From Thainema sp966674685 (lineage in GTDB: Bacteria; Cyanobacteriota; Cyanobacteriia; Phormidesmidales; Phormidesmidaceae), in contig CBKWJC010000025.1 in assembly GCA_966674685.1 (NCBI GenBank), positions 1 through 64,000 on the forward strand: DNA of 64,000 nt. Direction: 5' to 3'. A program made the position numbers and the translations under genes. Shown here in pieces: positions 50,940 through 59,655 of the stretch (its first letter is position 1; each line of letters opens with the position of its first letter). The notes below the pieces were generated by a model, which was not told the DNA's origin, did not search any database, and saw nothing but the letters and a program-made list of their open reading frames with translations.

Positions 50940-53522
50940 CTAAGCCTTAATCTCACAGGTGAGATTGAGCATGGCATTCTCTTGCTGGTAGGGCGTGAGT
51001 CGAACTGGGATCGGTTTAACCTGCCAGATTTCGTCACAGTACTGTTGAATCGTGCGGTCGGCAGAAAACTTGCCTGTCCGTGCCGTATTCAAAATTGACA
51101 TCTTCGTCCAGCGCTGTCGATCGCGATATACCTCGCTGACATACTGCTGGCAGTCAGAATAGGACTGGAAATCCGCCAGTAGCATATAGGGATCTTGGGT
51201 GATCAACGCCCGAATCAGCGCCTCAAACCGATAGGGATCATCGGGAGAAAACTCGCCATGCGCGATCGCATCTAGGACAGCCTTCAGCTCCGTATGTGAA
51301 GCATAGATATCCCAAGGCTGATAGCCATTGGCTTTCATTGCTGCAACTTCATGGGCTTTGAGACCAAACAGGAAGAAGTTTTCTTCACCAACCTCTTGGC
51401 GAATTTCGATATTCGCGCCGTCCAGCGTACCAATGGTCAATGCGCCATTGAGCGCAAACTTCATGTTGCCTGTGCCAGAGGCTTCCTTGCCTGCCGTAGA
51501 GATTTGCTCCGATAGGTCAGCGGCTGGATAGACAATTTGACCCAAAGAAACATTGAAGTTGGCCAGGAAGACGACTTTAATGCGATCGCGGACGATGGGA
51601 TCGTTGTTGACCACTGCCGCCACAGAGTTGATCAGCTTGATGATCATTTTCGCCTTGTGGTAGCCCGGAGCCGCCTTGCCACCGAAGATAAAGGTGCGGG
51701 GCACCATTTCCAAATCGGGATTGCGCTGAATCCGCTTATAAAGCGCCACGATATGCAGAACATTGAGCAACTGCCGCTTATATTCATGCAGCCGCTTCAC
51801 CTGAATGTCAAAGATTGAGTCAAGATTGACGTTTACACCCTCGTGTTGAAGGATGTAGCGCGCCAGCCCTTCCTTATTCTTCTGCTTAATCTGGTAGAAG
51901 CGAGCCTGGAAGGAGGGATCATCCACATAGGCTTCTAATCCCTGAAGCTGCTCCAGATGGGTCGGCCAGTTTTCTCCGACCTTCTCAGTAATCAAATCAG
52001 CCAGTGCCGGATTGCTCATCAGCAGCCAGCGGCGCGGGGTGACACCGTTGGTCTTGTTGCTGAACTTCTCCGGATAAAGCTCATAGAAATCGCGCAGGAC
52101 GTTTTCCTTCAGCAGTTCGGTGTGTAGTGCAGCGACCCCGTTGATCGCGTGACTGCCCACACAGGCCAGGTTTGCCATCCGTACCTGCTTCTCTGCCCCT
52201 TCTTCAATCAGTGACAGACTCGCTAGCTTGGCTTCATTGCCAGGATAGATTTTCTTGACCTGCTCCAGGAAGCGGAAGTTGATCTCGTAGACAATCTCCA
52301 GATGGCGAGGCAGCAGGCGGCCAAATAGATCCGTAGACCACTTCTCTAGCGCCTCCGGTAGCAGGGTGTGATTGGTGTAGCCAAAGGTAGACTGAGTGAT
52401 TGACCAAGCGCGATCCCAGCTATAGCCGTAAATATCCATCAGCAGGCGCATCAGTTCTGCGATCGCAATGGCTGGGTGAGTATCATTGAGCTGAATCGCA
52501 GCTTTACCGTTGAGGTTGTCCAGACTGTCGTGGGTACGGAGATGCAGCCGAATAATATCCTGTAGCGCACAGGTAACGAAGAAATACTGCTGCTGGAGGC
52601 GTAGCTCCTTGCCCTGCGGCGTTTCATCATTGGGATACAGCACCTTAGAGATGTTCTCTGAGATCATCTTGTTGGCAACTGCGCCAAAGTAGTCACCCGC
52701 ATTAAAGGCTTGCAGGTTAAAGGCTTCGCTGGCTTCTGCTTTCCATAGGCGCAGAGTATTGACGTTATCGGTCTTGTAACCGGGCACAGGCGTATCGTAG
52801 GGAATGCCGAGGATCACTTGAGCGGGCACCCAGCGCACCCGATAGCGGCCATTCTCGTCAGTATAGGTTTCAGTGTGACCACCAAGCTGGACTTCAACCC
52901 GATATTCAGGTCGGGCAATTTCCCACGGGTTGCCAAAGCTCAGCCACTTATCCGGCAGTTCCACCTGCCAACCGTCACTGAGGATCTGCGAAAAGATGCC
53001 GTACTCATAGCGAATGCCGTGTCCCACAGCGGGAATACTTAGCGTAGCTAGGGAATCGAGAAAACAGGCAGCTAGACGACCCAAGCCGCCGTTGCCCAGC
53101 CCTGGCTCAGCTTCCCGCTCCAGCAGGTAGTCCAGCTCTAGGCCACATTCACTCAGCGCTTCCCGCACCCGTTCGTAGAGTCCCAGGTTAATCAAGCTGT
53201 TGCTCAGGTGTCGCCCCATCAAAAACTCGGCAGATAGGTAGTAAACCGTTTTAGCGTCATTATTGGCGTAGGTTTTGGCCGTTTCGATGCGTCGCTGGAA
53301 GAGTCGATCCCGAACGCTGTGGGCCAGTGCCATGTAGTAATCGTGAGGCGTTGCAAAACACTCGTCTTTGCCTTGGGTGTAATACAGATTATCGGCTAAT
53401 GCTCGCTTTAAAGTTTCAATGCTGATCCCCGTCCGGTCGTTTTCGATATGAATTTGGCGGTCACCTGATACGGAAGCTGGAAGTGGTGAGATTTTTGCTT
53501 CGCTGTTGTGTAGATTGTCCAT
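50940..53522 (-). CDS. glgP: Glycogen phosphorylase
   Basis: An 860-residue glycogen/starch phosphorylase. It has the N-terminal YYLSAEFLMGRHLSNSLINL, the glucan-binding region GLGNGGLGRLAACFLDSLAT, and the PLP-lysine region AGKEASGTGNMKFALNGALT. It releases glucose-1-phosphate from glycogen. The ATG at 53522 (MDNLHNSEAK) is chosen over a TTG at 53573. Regulation is not visible. Confidence 0.95.
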   Translation of the reverse strand: MDNLHNSEAKISPLPASVSGDRQIHIENDRTGISIETLKRALADNLYYTQGKDECFATPHDYYMALAHSVRDRLFQRRIETAKTYANNDAKTVYYLSAEFLMGRHLSNSLINLGLYERVREALSECGLELDYLLEREAEPGLGNGGLGRLAACFLDSLATLSIPAVGHGIRYEYGIFSQILSDGWQVELPDKWLSFGNPWEIARPEYRVEVQLGGHTETYTDENGRYRVRWVPAQVILGIPYDTPVPGYKTDNVNTLRLWKAEASEAFNLQAFNAGDYFGAVANKMISENISKVLYPNDETPQGKELRLQQQYFFVTCALQDIIRLHLRTHDSLDNLNGKAAIQLNDTHPAIAIAELMRLLMDIYGYSWDRAWSITQSTFGYTNHTLLPEALEKWSTDLFGRLLPRHLEIVYEINFRFLEQVKKIYPGNEAKLASLSLIEEGAEKQVRMANLACVGSHAINGVAALHTELLKENVLRDFYELYPEKFSNKTNGVTPRRWLLMSNPALADLITEKVGENWPTHLEQLQGLEAYVDDPSFQARFYQIKQKNKEGLARYILQHEGVNVNLDSIFDIQVKRLHEYKRQLLNVLHIVALYKRIQRNPDLEMVPRTFIFGGKAAPGYHKAKMIIKLINSVAAVVNNDPIVRDRIKVVFLANFNVSLGQIVYPAADLSEQISTAGKEASGTGNMKFALNGALTIGTLDGANIEIRQEVGEENFFLFGLKAHEVAAMKANGYQPWDIYASHTELKAVLDAIAHGEFSPDDPYRFEALIRALITQDPYMLLADFQSYSDCQQYVSEVYRDRQRWTKMSILNTARTGKFSADRTIQQYCDEIWQVKPIPVRLTPYQQENAMLNLTCEIKA

Positions 53523-53771
53523 ATTGAATAAATCGAGGTAAACAGTGTGTAGCAGATCAAAAATCAAGCTCAATATGCTCGATGATCTAGATTCGATTGG
53601 CTCAAAGCTTTCTCCGTAGGGACTCCATGAATAAGGGCTGTGAATTAATTCATTTGTGCGATCTCAAATGATTAACTTTGATGAACGTGTATCGTTAATG
53701 CGCGATCGCAGAATCAATTTGCACATATCCGTTAATAACGCACCATGATGCGAGCTAGAAAGGAAGGGATC

Positions 53772-54085
53772 CTATATCTTCTCATCATCAAGGCATTCTC
53801 CGATTTCTAAGTTAAAGTTTTGCTTATGAATTAGTGACTCTAGATTTAAGTATTCCCCGCCAATCACTAACTCATCTATACCATTCAATAAATGCTTGAT
53901 TGAACAGATCGCAGCTACTGAGGGCATAAGCAGCATTGAGCTACCCCGTTCAATAAAAACAGCAATCTGCGGATTATTGACTAAACCATATCCTCCCAGC
54001 TCCGCTGAATGTCATCAATTACAGATACAACTACAGGTGTGACAGATACAATTTCAGCATTCTTTCCCCAAGAATCACCGCGCAT
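53772..54085 (-). pseudogene. Possible frameshifted small gene
   Basis: A 34-codon frame (54085-53981, MRGDSWGKNAEIVSVTPVVV and on) overlaps by about 30 bp an adjacent frame. That second frame (54011-53772) continues with AELGGYGLVNNPQIAVFIER and ends in GECLDDEKI. Both look protein-like. Together they could be one gene with a single frameshift. The family is not recognised. Confidence 0.3.
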
Positions 54086-54624
54086 CCCTTGTTCTAGGCC
54101 ACCCAGCCCTCCTTATCGACATCTGCATCGACAGCAGGAGCTATTTACATGGCGCACCGTAGTAATCTTCCGCTACTGCCGCAAACACAGAGACTCCAGA
54201 CTCCTTATGGCAGTAGAACCACAATCCCAGCATTACGCTCCAGCATACGCGTGGGGACAGCCAAATATGGCTGATTTTGATTGTGAGGCGAACGTAGTCT
54301 ACAGTAGCGCAGCTACCGCTCAATTGCCAAACGGCTGATAACAAATTGGCTACATCCTTTACGCCACCGTCGCTGAGCCATTATGCTAAGCCATCGCTAT
54401 GCTGTGGGCAGGGGACGCCGGGGTGATTGATAGGCATAATTTAGAGAATCGGTATTTACCCATAAGCTGCTAATACACTGTCTATCAAACGGCTGTGATG
54501 TCGTTATTGCGCGATCCCAGCGCTCCAGCAACGCTCTTACTACTCGCCATCATCGATCGGGGATCACCGATTTTACAAACTGAATTAGCATGATGCCGCC
54601 CTGATCCCCAAATGCTCGCTCGCT

Positions 54625-54828
54625 TCATTTCAGTCCTAACAGTTCCAGTCCTAACAAATCAGGGGTGAGACCTACACCTATCCAAACTGACTTTGCAAAA
54701 GCTTCAACTTGTTCCGCCTGAATTGCAATCTGCGACCACTGCACCACAATTTCTCTAACAGTTAGGCTACTGCCAATGAGGTTATGAAAAACCAAGATAG
54801 CTTGCTTTCTTTTAATAAGAGCAAACAT
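54625..54828 (-). CDS. Uncertain 67-residue frame
   Basis: Starts MFALIKRKQAILVFHNLIGS and is largely hydrophobic/helical, with no ribosome binding site or recognised family. It may be a remnant. Confidence 0.2.
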   Translation of the reverse strand: MFALIKRKQAILVFHNLIGSSLTVREIVVQWSQIAIQAEQVEAFAKSVWIGVGLTPDLLGLELLGLK

Positions 54829-54842
54829 TTGTAAATTGAAAT

Positions 54843-54918
54843 TGCTGATTTTAAGTATGAATCGTGATGTGGGAGCGGTGTCTCCGCATCACAATTCATA
54901 CTCAGGTTAAGCAACACC
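54843..54918. repeat. Palindromic repeat, family D copy 4
   Basis: Ends TGCTGATTTTAAGTATG and TCAGGTTAAGCAACACC match copies 1-3. The centre is TGTGGGAGCGGTGTCTCCGC. Confidence 0.75.
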
Positions 54919-55165
54919 TGTATTTCCAGGTGGCTAATTCGTCGCGGCTATTGCTTCTCGGCTACAGACACATAGCGTGAGTCAAAATTTGCCGAAAAAT
55001 CCTTCCCCTGACGGACTGGCATTTATGGAGAAAACGATATGCTTGATCTAATTTTCTCTGCTCATTTTCGCTCACAGCTCACATCCAAAACTAACAGGAG
55101 CATTTTGTCGTTCATCGCAACGCAAAATGCTCTTTCAAATGTCCAGCTAAATTGGAGAGATATGA

Positions 55166-55843
55166 ATGCGACAACGACGGATCAAAACCATTTTAGCTCT
55201 GGCGGGTATTGGGATCGCGATCGCAGTTTTACCGAGTCTTGTCCCAATCTCAGAATGGTCAGGTGCACTCAATCATTGGCTGCGATCCCTGGGGGTTTGG
55301 GCGCTGCCAGCGTTTGTGGGACTCTATGTACTGGTTTCAGTGTGTGGTTTGCCAAACGTTGTCCTTTTGCTGCTGGCAGGCACCGTATTTGGCTTCGTTA
55401 AGGGCGTTATGTCAGCATCGGTAGCAGATACAGCAGGTGCGATCGCGTGTTTTTCGCTCGGTCGATCCCTCCTTCGCAAGCGGTTGACGACTTGGATTGG
55501 GCACAATGCTCAATTTGCTCAGTTCGATCAAGCGGTTGCTCAAAAAGGATGGAAAATTTTGCTGCTCAGCCGCCTATCGCCAATGATTCCATCTAATATT
55601 TTGAACTACGGATTTAGCCTAACTAAAATTAGTTTTTGGCAATATCTTTTGTGCACCTGGTTAGGAATGCTGCCAATTATCAGTTTTTATATTTATATTG
55701 GCTATGTCAGCATGAACTTAATAAGCAGTAGTTCAAAATCGAGCTTCATTGTACTGCAAATTGCGGGTTTAGCTGTTGCGATCGCGCTTGCAGTTTATAT
55801 AACGCACTTTGCTCGAAAGACACTTACTTTGGTTAACAAGTAA
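55166..55843 (+). CDS. TVP38/TMEM64 (DedA-superfamily) membrane protein
   Basis: A 225-residue protein with five or six hydrophobic helices. It shows the VTT/SNARE-associated core (NVVLLLLAGTVFGFVKGVMS, then LLLSRLSPMIPSNILNYGFS). These proteins act in lipid scrambling or transport across the membrane. GGAGA lies 8 bases before the ATG. Monocistronic. Confidence 0.88.
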   Translation: MRQRRIKTILALAGIGIAIAVLPSLVPISEWSGALNHWLRSLGVWALPAFVGLYVLVSVCGLPNVVLLLLAGTVFGFVKGVMSASVADTAGAIACFSLGRSLLRKRLTTWIGHNAQFAQFDQAVAQKGWKILLLSRLSPMIPSNILNYGFSLTKISFWQYLLCTWLGMLPIISFYIYIGYVSMNLISSSSKSSFIVLQIAGLAVAIALAVYITHFARKTLTLVNK

Positions 55844-55960
55844 ATTGGCTTGAGCAACGTTTCCTAAAAGTCAGGAAAGTACCTCATTGGGCCGCTTTCG
55901 CTGTGTTTACAGCAACTCTAAGACAGCCTATGATGGTCAGCAACGACTGCCACGGCCTTC

Positions 55961-56578
55961 ATGCACCTATCTGATATCATCACGCCAACTACTCCTTCAG
56001 GAACAGCTCTATTCCTGACTTGGCAGGGATATCATGTGTTTTCGATTCCAAAGCGAGAAGTATTGGAATCACCCTATCGAGTCCGGTTTTGTGGTGTTGG
56101 TGGCAAACGGGATAACCCTACAGAAAGTTTTTCCGATTGTGCACTCCGGGAAAGTCGTGAAGAAATTGGTGATGTTGTCGCTCATCTCGATAGTGCATCA
56201 CAAACCTATTGGCTGAAATCTAACGGCAGTTTAGAGCTAATTGATTTGCAAGATGAATCGATTCAACCTCGCTTTATTTTTGAGAAACGCCGCCACTCTG
56301 ATCACGGCAGTATGGCAGATTCCAATCGAGCCTACTATTTGGTTGCATTTAATGCCACATTAATAGCTCGACCCCAACCACATAATGAAATCGCCGCGAT
56401 TATTTACCTCAAAGATCAACATTTAGTAGCACTAAAAAATAATCCTCAGCTATCAATTAGCCATTTAGTTCGTATGGGAGCTTTAGTTGACTACCAAACC
56501 AACCTGGAGTTAGAGGATTCAGCAATTTTAGTACCACATGGTACAGCACATTTGCTATTAGCCTGCTTGACCGACTAA
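55961..56578 (+). CDS. Nudix hydrolase
   Basis: A 205-residue protein. The Nudix box is GGKRDNPTESFSDCALRESR followed by EEIGD, with the final REXXEEXGD residues intact and one extra residue between the first Gly and Glu. It hydrolyses a nucleoside diphosphate linked to another group; the substrate is unknown. No neighbour suggests the pathway. Confidence 0.8.
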   Translation: MHLSDIITPTTPSGTALFLTWQGYHVFSIPKREVLESPYRVRFCGVGGKRDNPTESFSDCALRESREEIGDVVAHLDSASQTYWLKSNGSLELIDLQDESIQPRFIFEKRRHSDHGSMADSNRAYYLVAFNATLIARPQPHNEIAAIIYLKDQHLVALKNNPQLSISHLVRMGALVDYQTNLELEDSAILVPHGTAHLLLACLTD

Positions 56579-56583
56579 TGTAA

Positions 56584-57160
56584 AGCTGGTTAAGCATTCA
56601 TAATTCATTTTGTGTACAGCATTTGCTTCGCCAACGTTGTACACAAAATGAATTGGGTTCTTATACACAGACCTGATATACAGCGTTTCCCACACTGGTG
56701 GAGTACGGAAATGCTTCTCTGCCTCCGGCAAAAAAGCATTTCGATGTGCCTCACGAGATTGAAAAACGTTTAACTTTTCAGACATTCCTCATAACCCATG
56801 TCGCACGTTGAGAACCTAGAGAGTTGGGGAATAACTAAGATGTGGCAATCAGTGCAACTGAGGCTATTCACATTTTGCACCAAAATCCAGACCTGATATT
56901 TTGCTGCCGCGATGTGACGACAGCAAAATATCAGGTCTATACAATACAGCCTTTCCCATACTGGTGGAGTACGGACGTGTTTCTCTACCTCCGGCAGAGA
57001 AATACGTTTATGAACCTCACTAGACTGAAAAACGCTGTATTTTTTGTGGAGTTGTGTGCTAAGCAAGCACTTCACAAAAAATAACAGTGGGGTTTCACCG
57101 AATCTTATATAACTGCTTCGGGTTCTCAACGTGTAAGGTGCAAGATATGAGCATAAATTT
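56584..57160. repeat. Nested cluster of MITE-like repeats (families A, C, B)
   Basis: In order: family A copy 4 (56584-56680; palindrome 56603-56653), family C copy 1 (56680-56777; ATACAGCGTTTCCCACACTG start), the left half of family B copy 5 (56867-56938, palindrome with GCCGCGATG centre), family C copy 2 (56943-57040), family A copy 5 (57039-57112), and the right end of family B copy 5 (57117-57150, with GTGCAAGATATGAG). The family B element is split by the C and A copies. Confidence 0.7.
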
Positions 57161-57201
57161 GCATGAATTATTGCCCAGGCTTTCTACAAGAAGTAATTGG
57201 C

Positions 57202-59289
57202 ATGAAGATTTTAGTTGCAGACCATGATGAATTCGTTAGGGTGCTCCTGTCGAAAACACTTAACAGCTATTCCCATACGGTTGAAGTCGTTGGCGATGGT
57301 CAAACAGCTCTTGAAATGGCAACTACTTATTCCTATGACTTGATCATTTCAAATGTTTTGCTACCCGGATTAGATGGCATCAGTTTATGTCAGCAACTGC
57401 GGGCTAGAAGAGATGGCACTCCAATTCTGCTACTGACTGAAAGTGATACTCCTACTGGAGTTGCGGCAGGCTTAGATGCTGGAGCTGATGACTACATGAT
57501 CAAGCCGCTGGATTTGGTAGAACTCGTGGCGCGGGTGCGGGCGTTGCTGCGCCGCAAAGATTTAGCATTGGTGCCAACTGCAATTACCTGGGGCAATTTG
57601 CGCCTTAACTCTGATTCGGCGGAAGTGATGTACCACGACCAACTGCTGTCGCTGACGCCGAAAGAATATGGCTTATTAAAGTTGCTGATGCAGCATCCAC
57701 AACGAGTATTTAGTCGAAGTGTAATTCTCGATCTGATTTGGTCATCTGAGGTAAATCCAATCGAAGGAACGGTGACTAACCACATTAAAGAACTGCGGCA
57801 AAAACTGAAAGCGGCTGGCATGACAGTAGACATCATTGAAACCGTTTATGGTTTGGGCTATCGACTAAAGGCTCCCCCTCAACCAGAAACACTGTCTCCC
57901 GAGAAAGCGTTAGTTCCCAAAGTAGCTAGTCCAGCCACTGATCCGTATGCTAATCAGCCGATCAATCCGTCCGCTAATCAAGATGCCAATCAGTACGCCA
58001 AAGTAATGATCGTGGATGACGATCAAGCGACTTTAGATGCGCTGGACTATTTGCTGTATCCTTGGGGCCTACAGGTAATTAGCCTCAGCCAACCGGAGCG
58101 CTTTTGGGATGTTCTAACTACCGCAACTCCAGATTTGCTGGTGCTTAATCTGGAACTGCTAACGTTAGACAGTCTTGATTTGTGCCAGCGTGTACGGCAG
58201 GACAAAGCGTGGGGAGATTTGCCCATCGTCGCGATCGCAACCAATACACATGCAGAATCAGTGCAAAAGATGTTTGTGGTCGGGGTGGATGACTTTGTCA
58301 GTAAGCCCATTGTCGGGCCGGAGCTAGTAACCCGTGTGGTGAGTCGTCTTGAGCGCCTTCGCTATCGGGATCAAGCACGAACTCAGCTAGCTCAGGTTCC
58401 TCAGACTCAGCCCGCGATCGCAGTTAACGATCAGGTTAATAACCGTGCAGCAGCTAAATCTGCCTCTGCCGCAATGGCCTATGCCAATCTGCTGTTGGTG
58501 GATGACCAGCCGGACAACCTGCGTGCCCTGGCCGCTATTTTGAATGGACAAGGCTACAAAGTTCGCAAAGCAATCAGTGGTGAGATTGCCCTGGATGCGA
58601 TCGCAAGTCTGCCGCCCGATCTGGTTTTACTAGATGTCAAGATGCTAGGGATGAATGGGTATGAAGTCTGTGCAACCCTGAAAGCCAATGAGCAAACTCG
58701 CCACATTCCGGTTATCTTCTTAAGCGCCTTGGACAATACGGCTGACAAAATGAAGGCGTTTGCTGTGGGTGGAGCCGATTACATCACCAAACCGTTTCAA
58801 GCCGAAGAAGTGTTGGCCCGCGTGAAGCATCAGTTAGTCATTCAACGACAGCAGCGACAACTGGCCGAACGTAATCGCCAAGTTCAACAGGCTAGAGAAA
58901 TGTTACGCGAGAGCGAAATACAATTCCGCACGGCCTTTGAGCACCTTGCGATCGCAGTTGGCTTCATTGGCCTGGATAACAGTTGGCTCAAGGTAAATCC
59001 AGCCCTTTGCCAATTGCTCGATCATACAGAAGCTGAGTTACTGCATCAGACAACTACAGCCTTCATTCATCCAACCGATGCAGACCAGTGGCAGCAATCC
59101 CTTCAACACCTGATCAGCAACAGCAATCACACCCAGAACCCGAACCAAAACAGCAATAATTACTGTCGCTTGACCATACGCTGCGGCGGTAACTGCGATC
59201 GCAGTATTCCCATATCCGCATACCTATCCTTGGTTTGTCGCGAATCAGGACAACCGCTTTATGTTTTGGCTCAAATGCAAACTCTTTAA
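57202..59289 (+). CDS. Response regulator: REC, winged HTH, REC, REC, PAS
   Basis: A 695-residue regulator (57202 start; 57163 is an alternative). Domains: REC1 (1-120), OmpR-type winged HTH (about 130-225), REC2 (about 270-390), REC3 (about 430-550), coiled linker, PAS (about 575-690). REC1 has Asn in place of the phosphoacceptor Asp (LIISNVLLPG, codon at 57352). REC2 also has Asn (LLVLNLELL, codon at 58147). REC3 has the usual Asp (LVLLDVKMLG). DNA binding may thus be controlled by phosphorylation of REC3 only. It is followed by a zinc-ribbon gene and a hybrid kinase gene on the same strand. Confidence 0.9.
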   Translation: MKILVADHDEFVRVLLSKTLNSYSHTVEVVGDGQTALEMATTYSYDLIISNVLLPGLDGISLCQQLRARRDGTPILLLTESDTPTGVAAGLDAGADDYMIKPLDLVELVARVRALLRRKDLALVPTAITWGNLRLNSDSAEVMYHDQLLSLTPKEYGLLKLLMQHPQRVFSRSVILDLIWSSEVNPIEGTVTNHIKELRQKLKAAGMTVDIIETVYGLGYRLKAPPQPETLSPEKALVPKVASPATDPYANQPINPSANQDANQYAKVMIVDDDQATLDALDYLLYPWGLQVISLSQPERFWDVLTTATPDLLVLNLELLTLDSLDLCQRVRQDKAWGDLPIVAIATNTHAESVQKMFVVGVDDFVSKPIVGPELVTRVVSRLERLRYRDQARTQLAQVPQTQPAIAVNDQVNNRAAAKSASAAMAYANLLLVDDQPDNLRALAAILNGQGYKVRKAISGEIALDAIASLPPDLVLLDVKMLGMNGYEVCATLKANEQTRHIPVIFLSALDNTADKMKAFAVGGADYITKPFQAEEVLARVKHQLVIQRQQRQLAERNRQVQQAREMLRESEIQFRTAFEHLAIAVGFIGLDNSWLKVNPALCQLLDHTEAELLHQTTTAFIHPTDADQWQQSLQHLISNSNHTQNPNQNSNNYCRLTIRCGGNCDRSIPISAYLSLVCRESGQPLYVLAQMQTL

Positions 59290-59402
59290 AACATTACAAA
59301 CCTTCTCGGTTTATTTCATTCCTGCAATAGATTTTCATACCATTATCAGTTCATTATTTTTTCTATCTATGCTCAAAGCACAGTGATTTTTGGGAACTCT
59401 CT

Positions 59403-59600
59403 ATGACAAGCTGTCCGTGCTGCTCTAGCCAAATGTTGCGCCAGGTTCGCAGTCATGAAGTCCGTTGGTTTTGTCGCACTTGCTGGACGGAAATGCCTTC
59501 AATTAAAGAGCATTCTAATATTCTGACGACTTTAGCTGAAGATTTGCTTATTCATCACCCCAAAGCATTGCTTTGTCCGCTGCTTAAAAGTATGGCTTAA
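59403..59600 (+). CDS. Small cyanobacterial zinc-ribbon protein
   Basis: A 65-residue protein with CPCC near residue 4 and CRTC near residue 24 (WFCRTCWTEMPS), a compact zinc ribbon, and a short helical tail. It lies between the response regulator and the hybrid kinase genes on the same strand. Similar small proteins accompany signalling genes in cyanobacteria; role unknown. Confidence 0.65.
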   Translation: MTSCPCCSSQMLRQVRSHEVRWFCRTCWTEMPSIKEHSNILTTLAEDLLIHHPKALLCPLLKSMA

Positions 59601-59655
59601 TTCAGCAATACCAAAAGCTATAGCGACTTAGCTATATCCTGCCAATTCAAATTTT

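Larger units (their letters stand above)
53523..55165. other. Gene-poor region with fragments and a repeat
   Basis: A 1.6-kb stretch with no complete gene. It holds overlapping short leftward frames (53772-54085), an uncertain leftward frame (54625-54828), a family D repeat (54843-54918) and a hairpin (55101-55135, arms GAGCATTTTG and CAAAATGCTC) shortly before the TVP38 gene. Confidence 0.5.

Noticed and set aside
54009..54338. Plus-strand 109-codon frame
   Set aside because: Low-complexity His/Arg/Pro composition, no ribosome binding site, and antisense to the better-looking leftward fragments.
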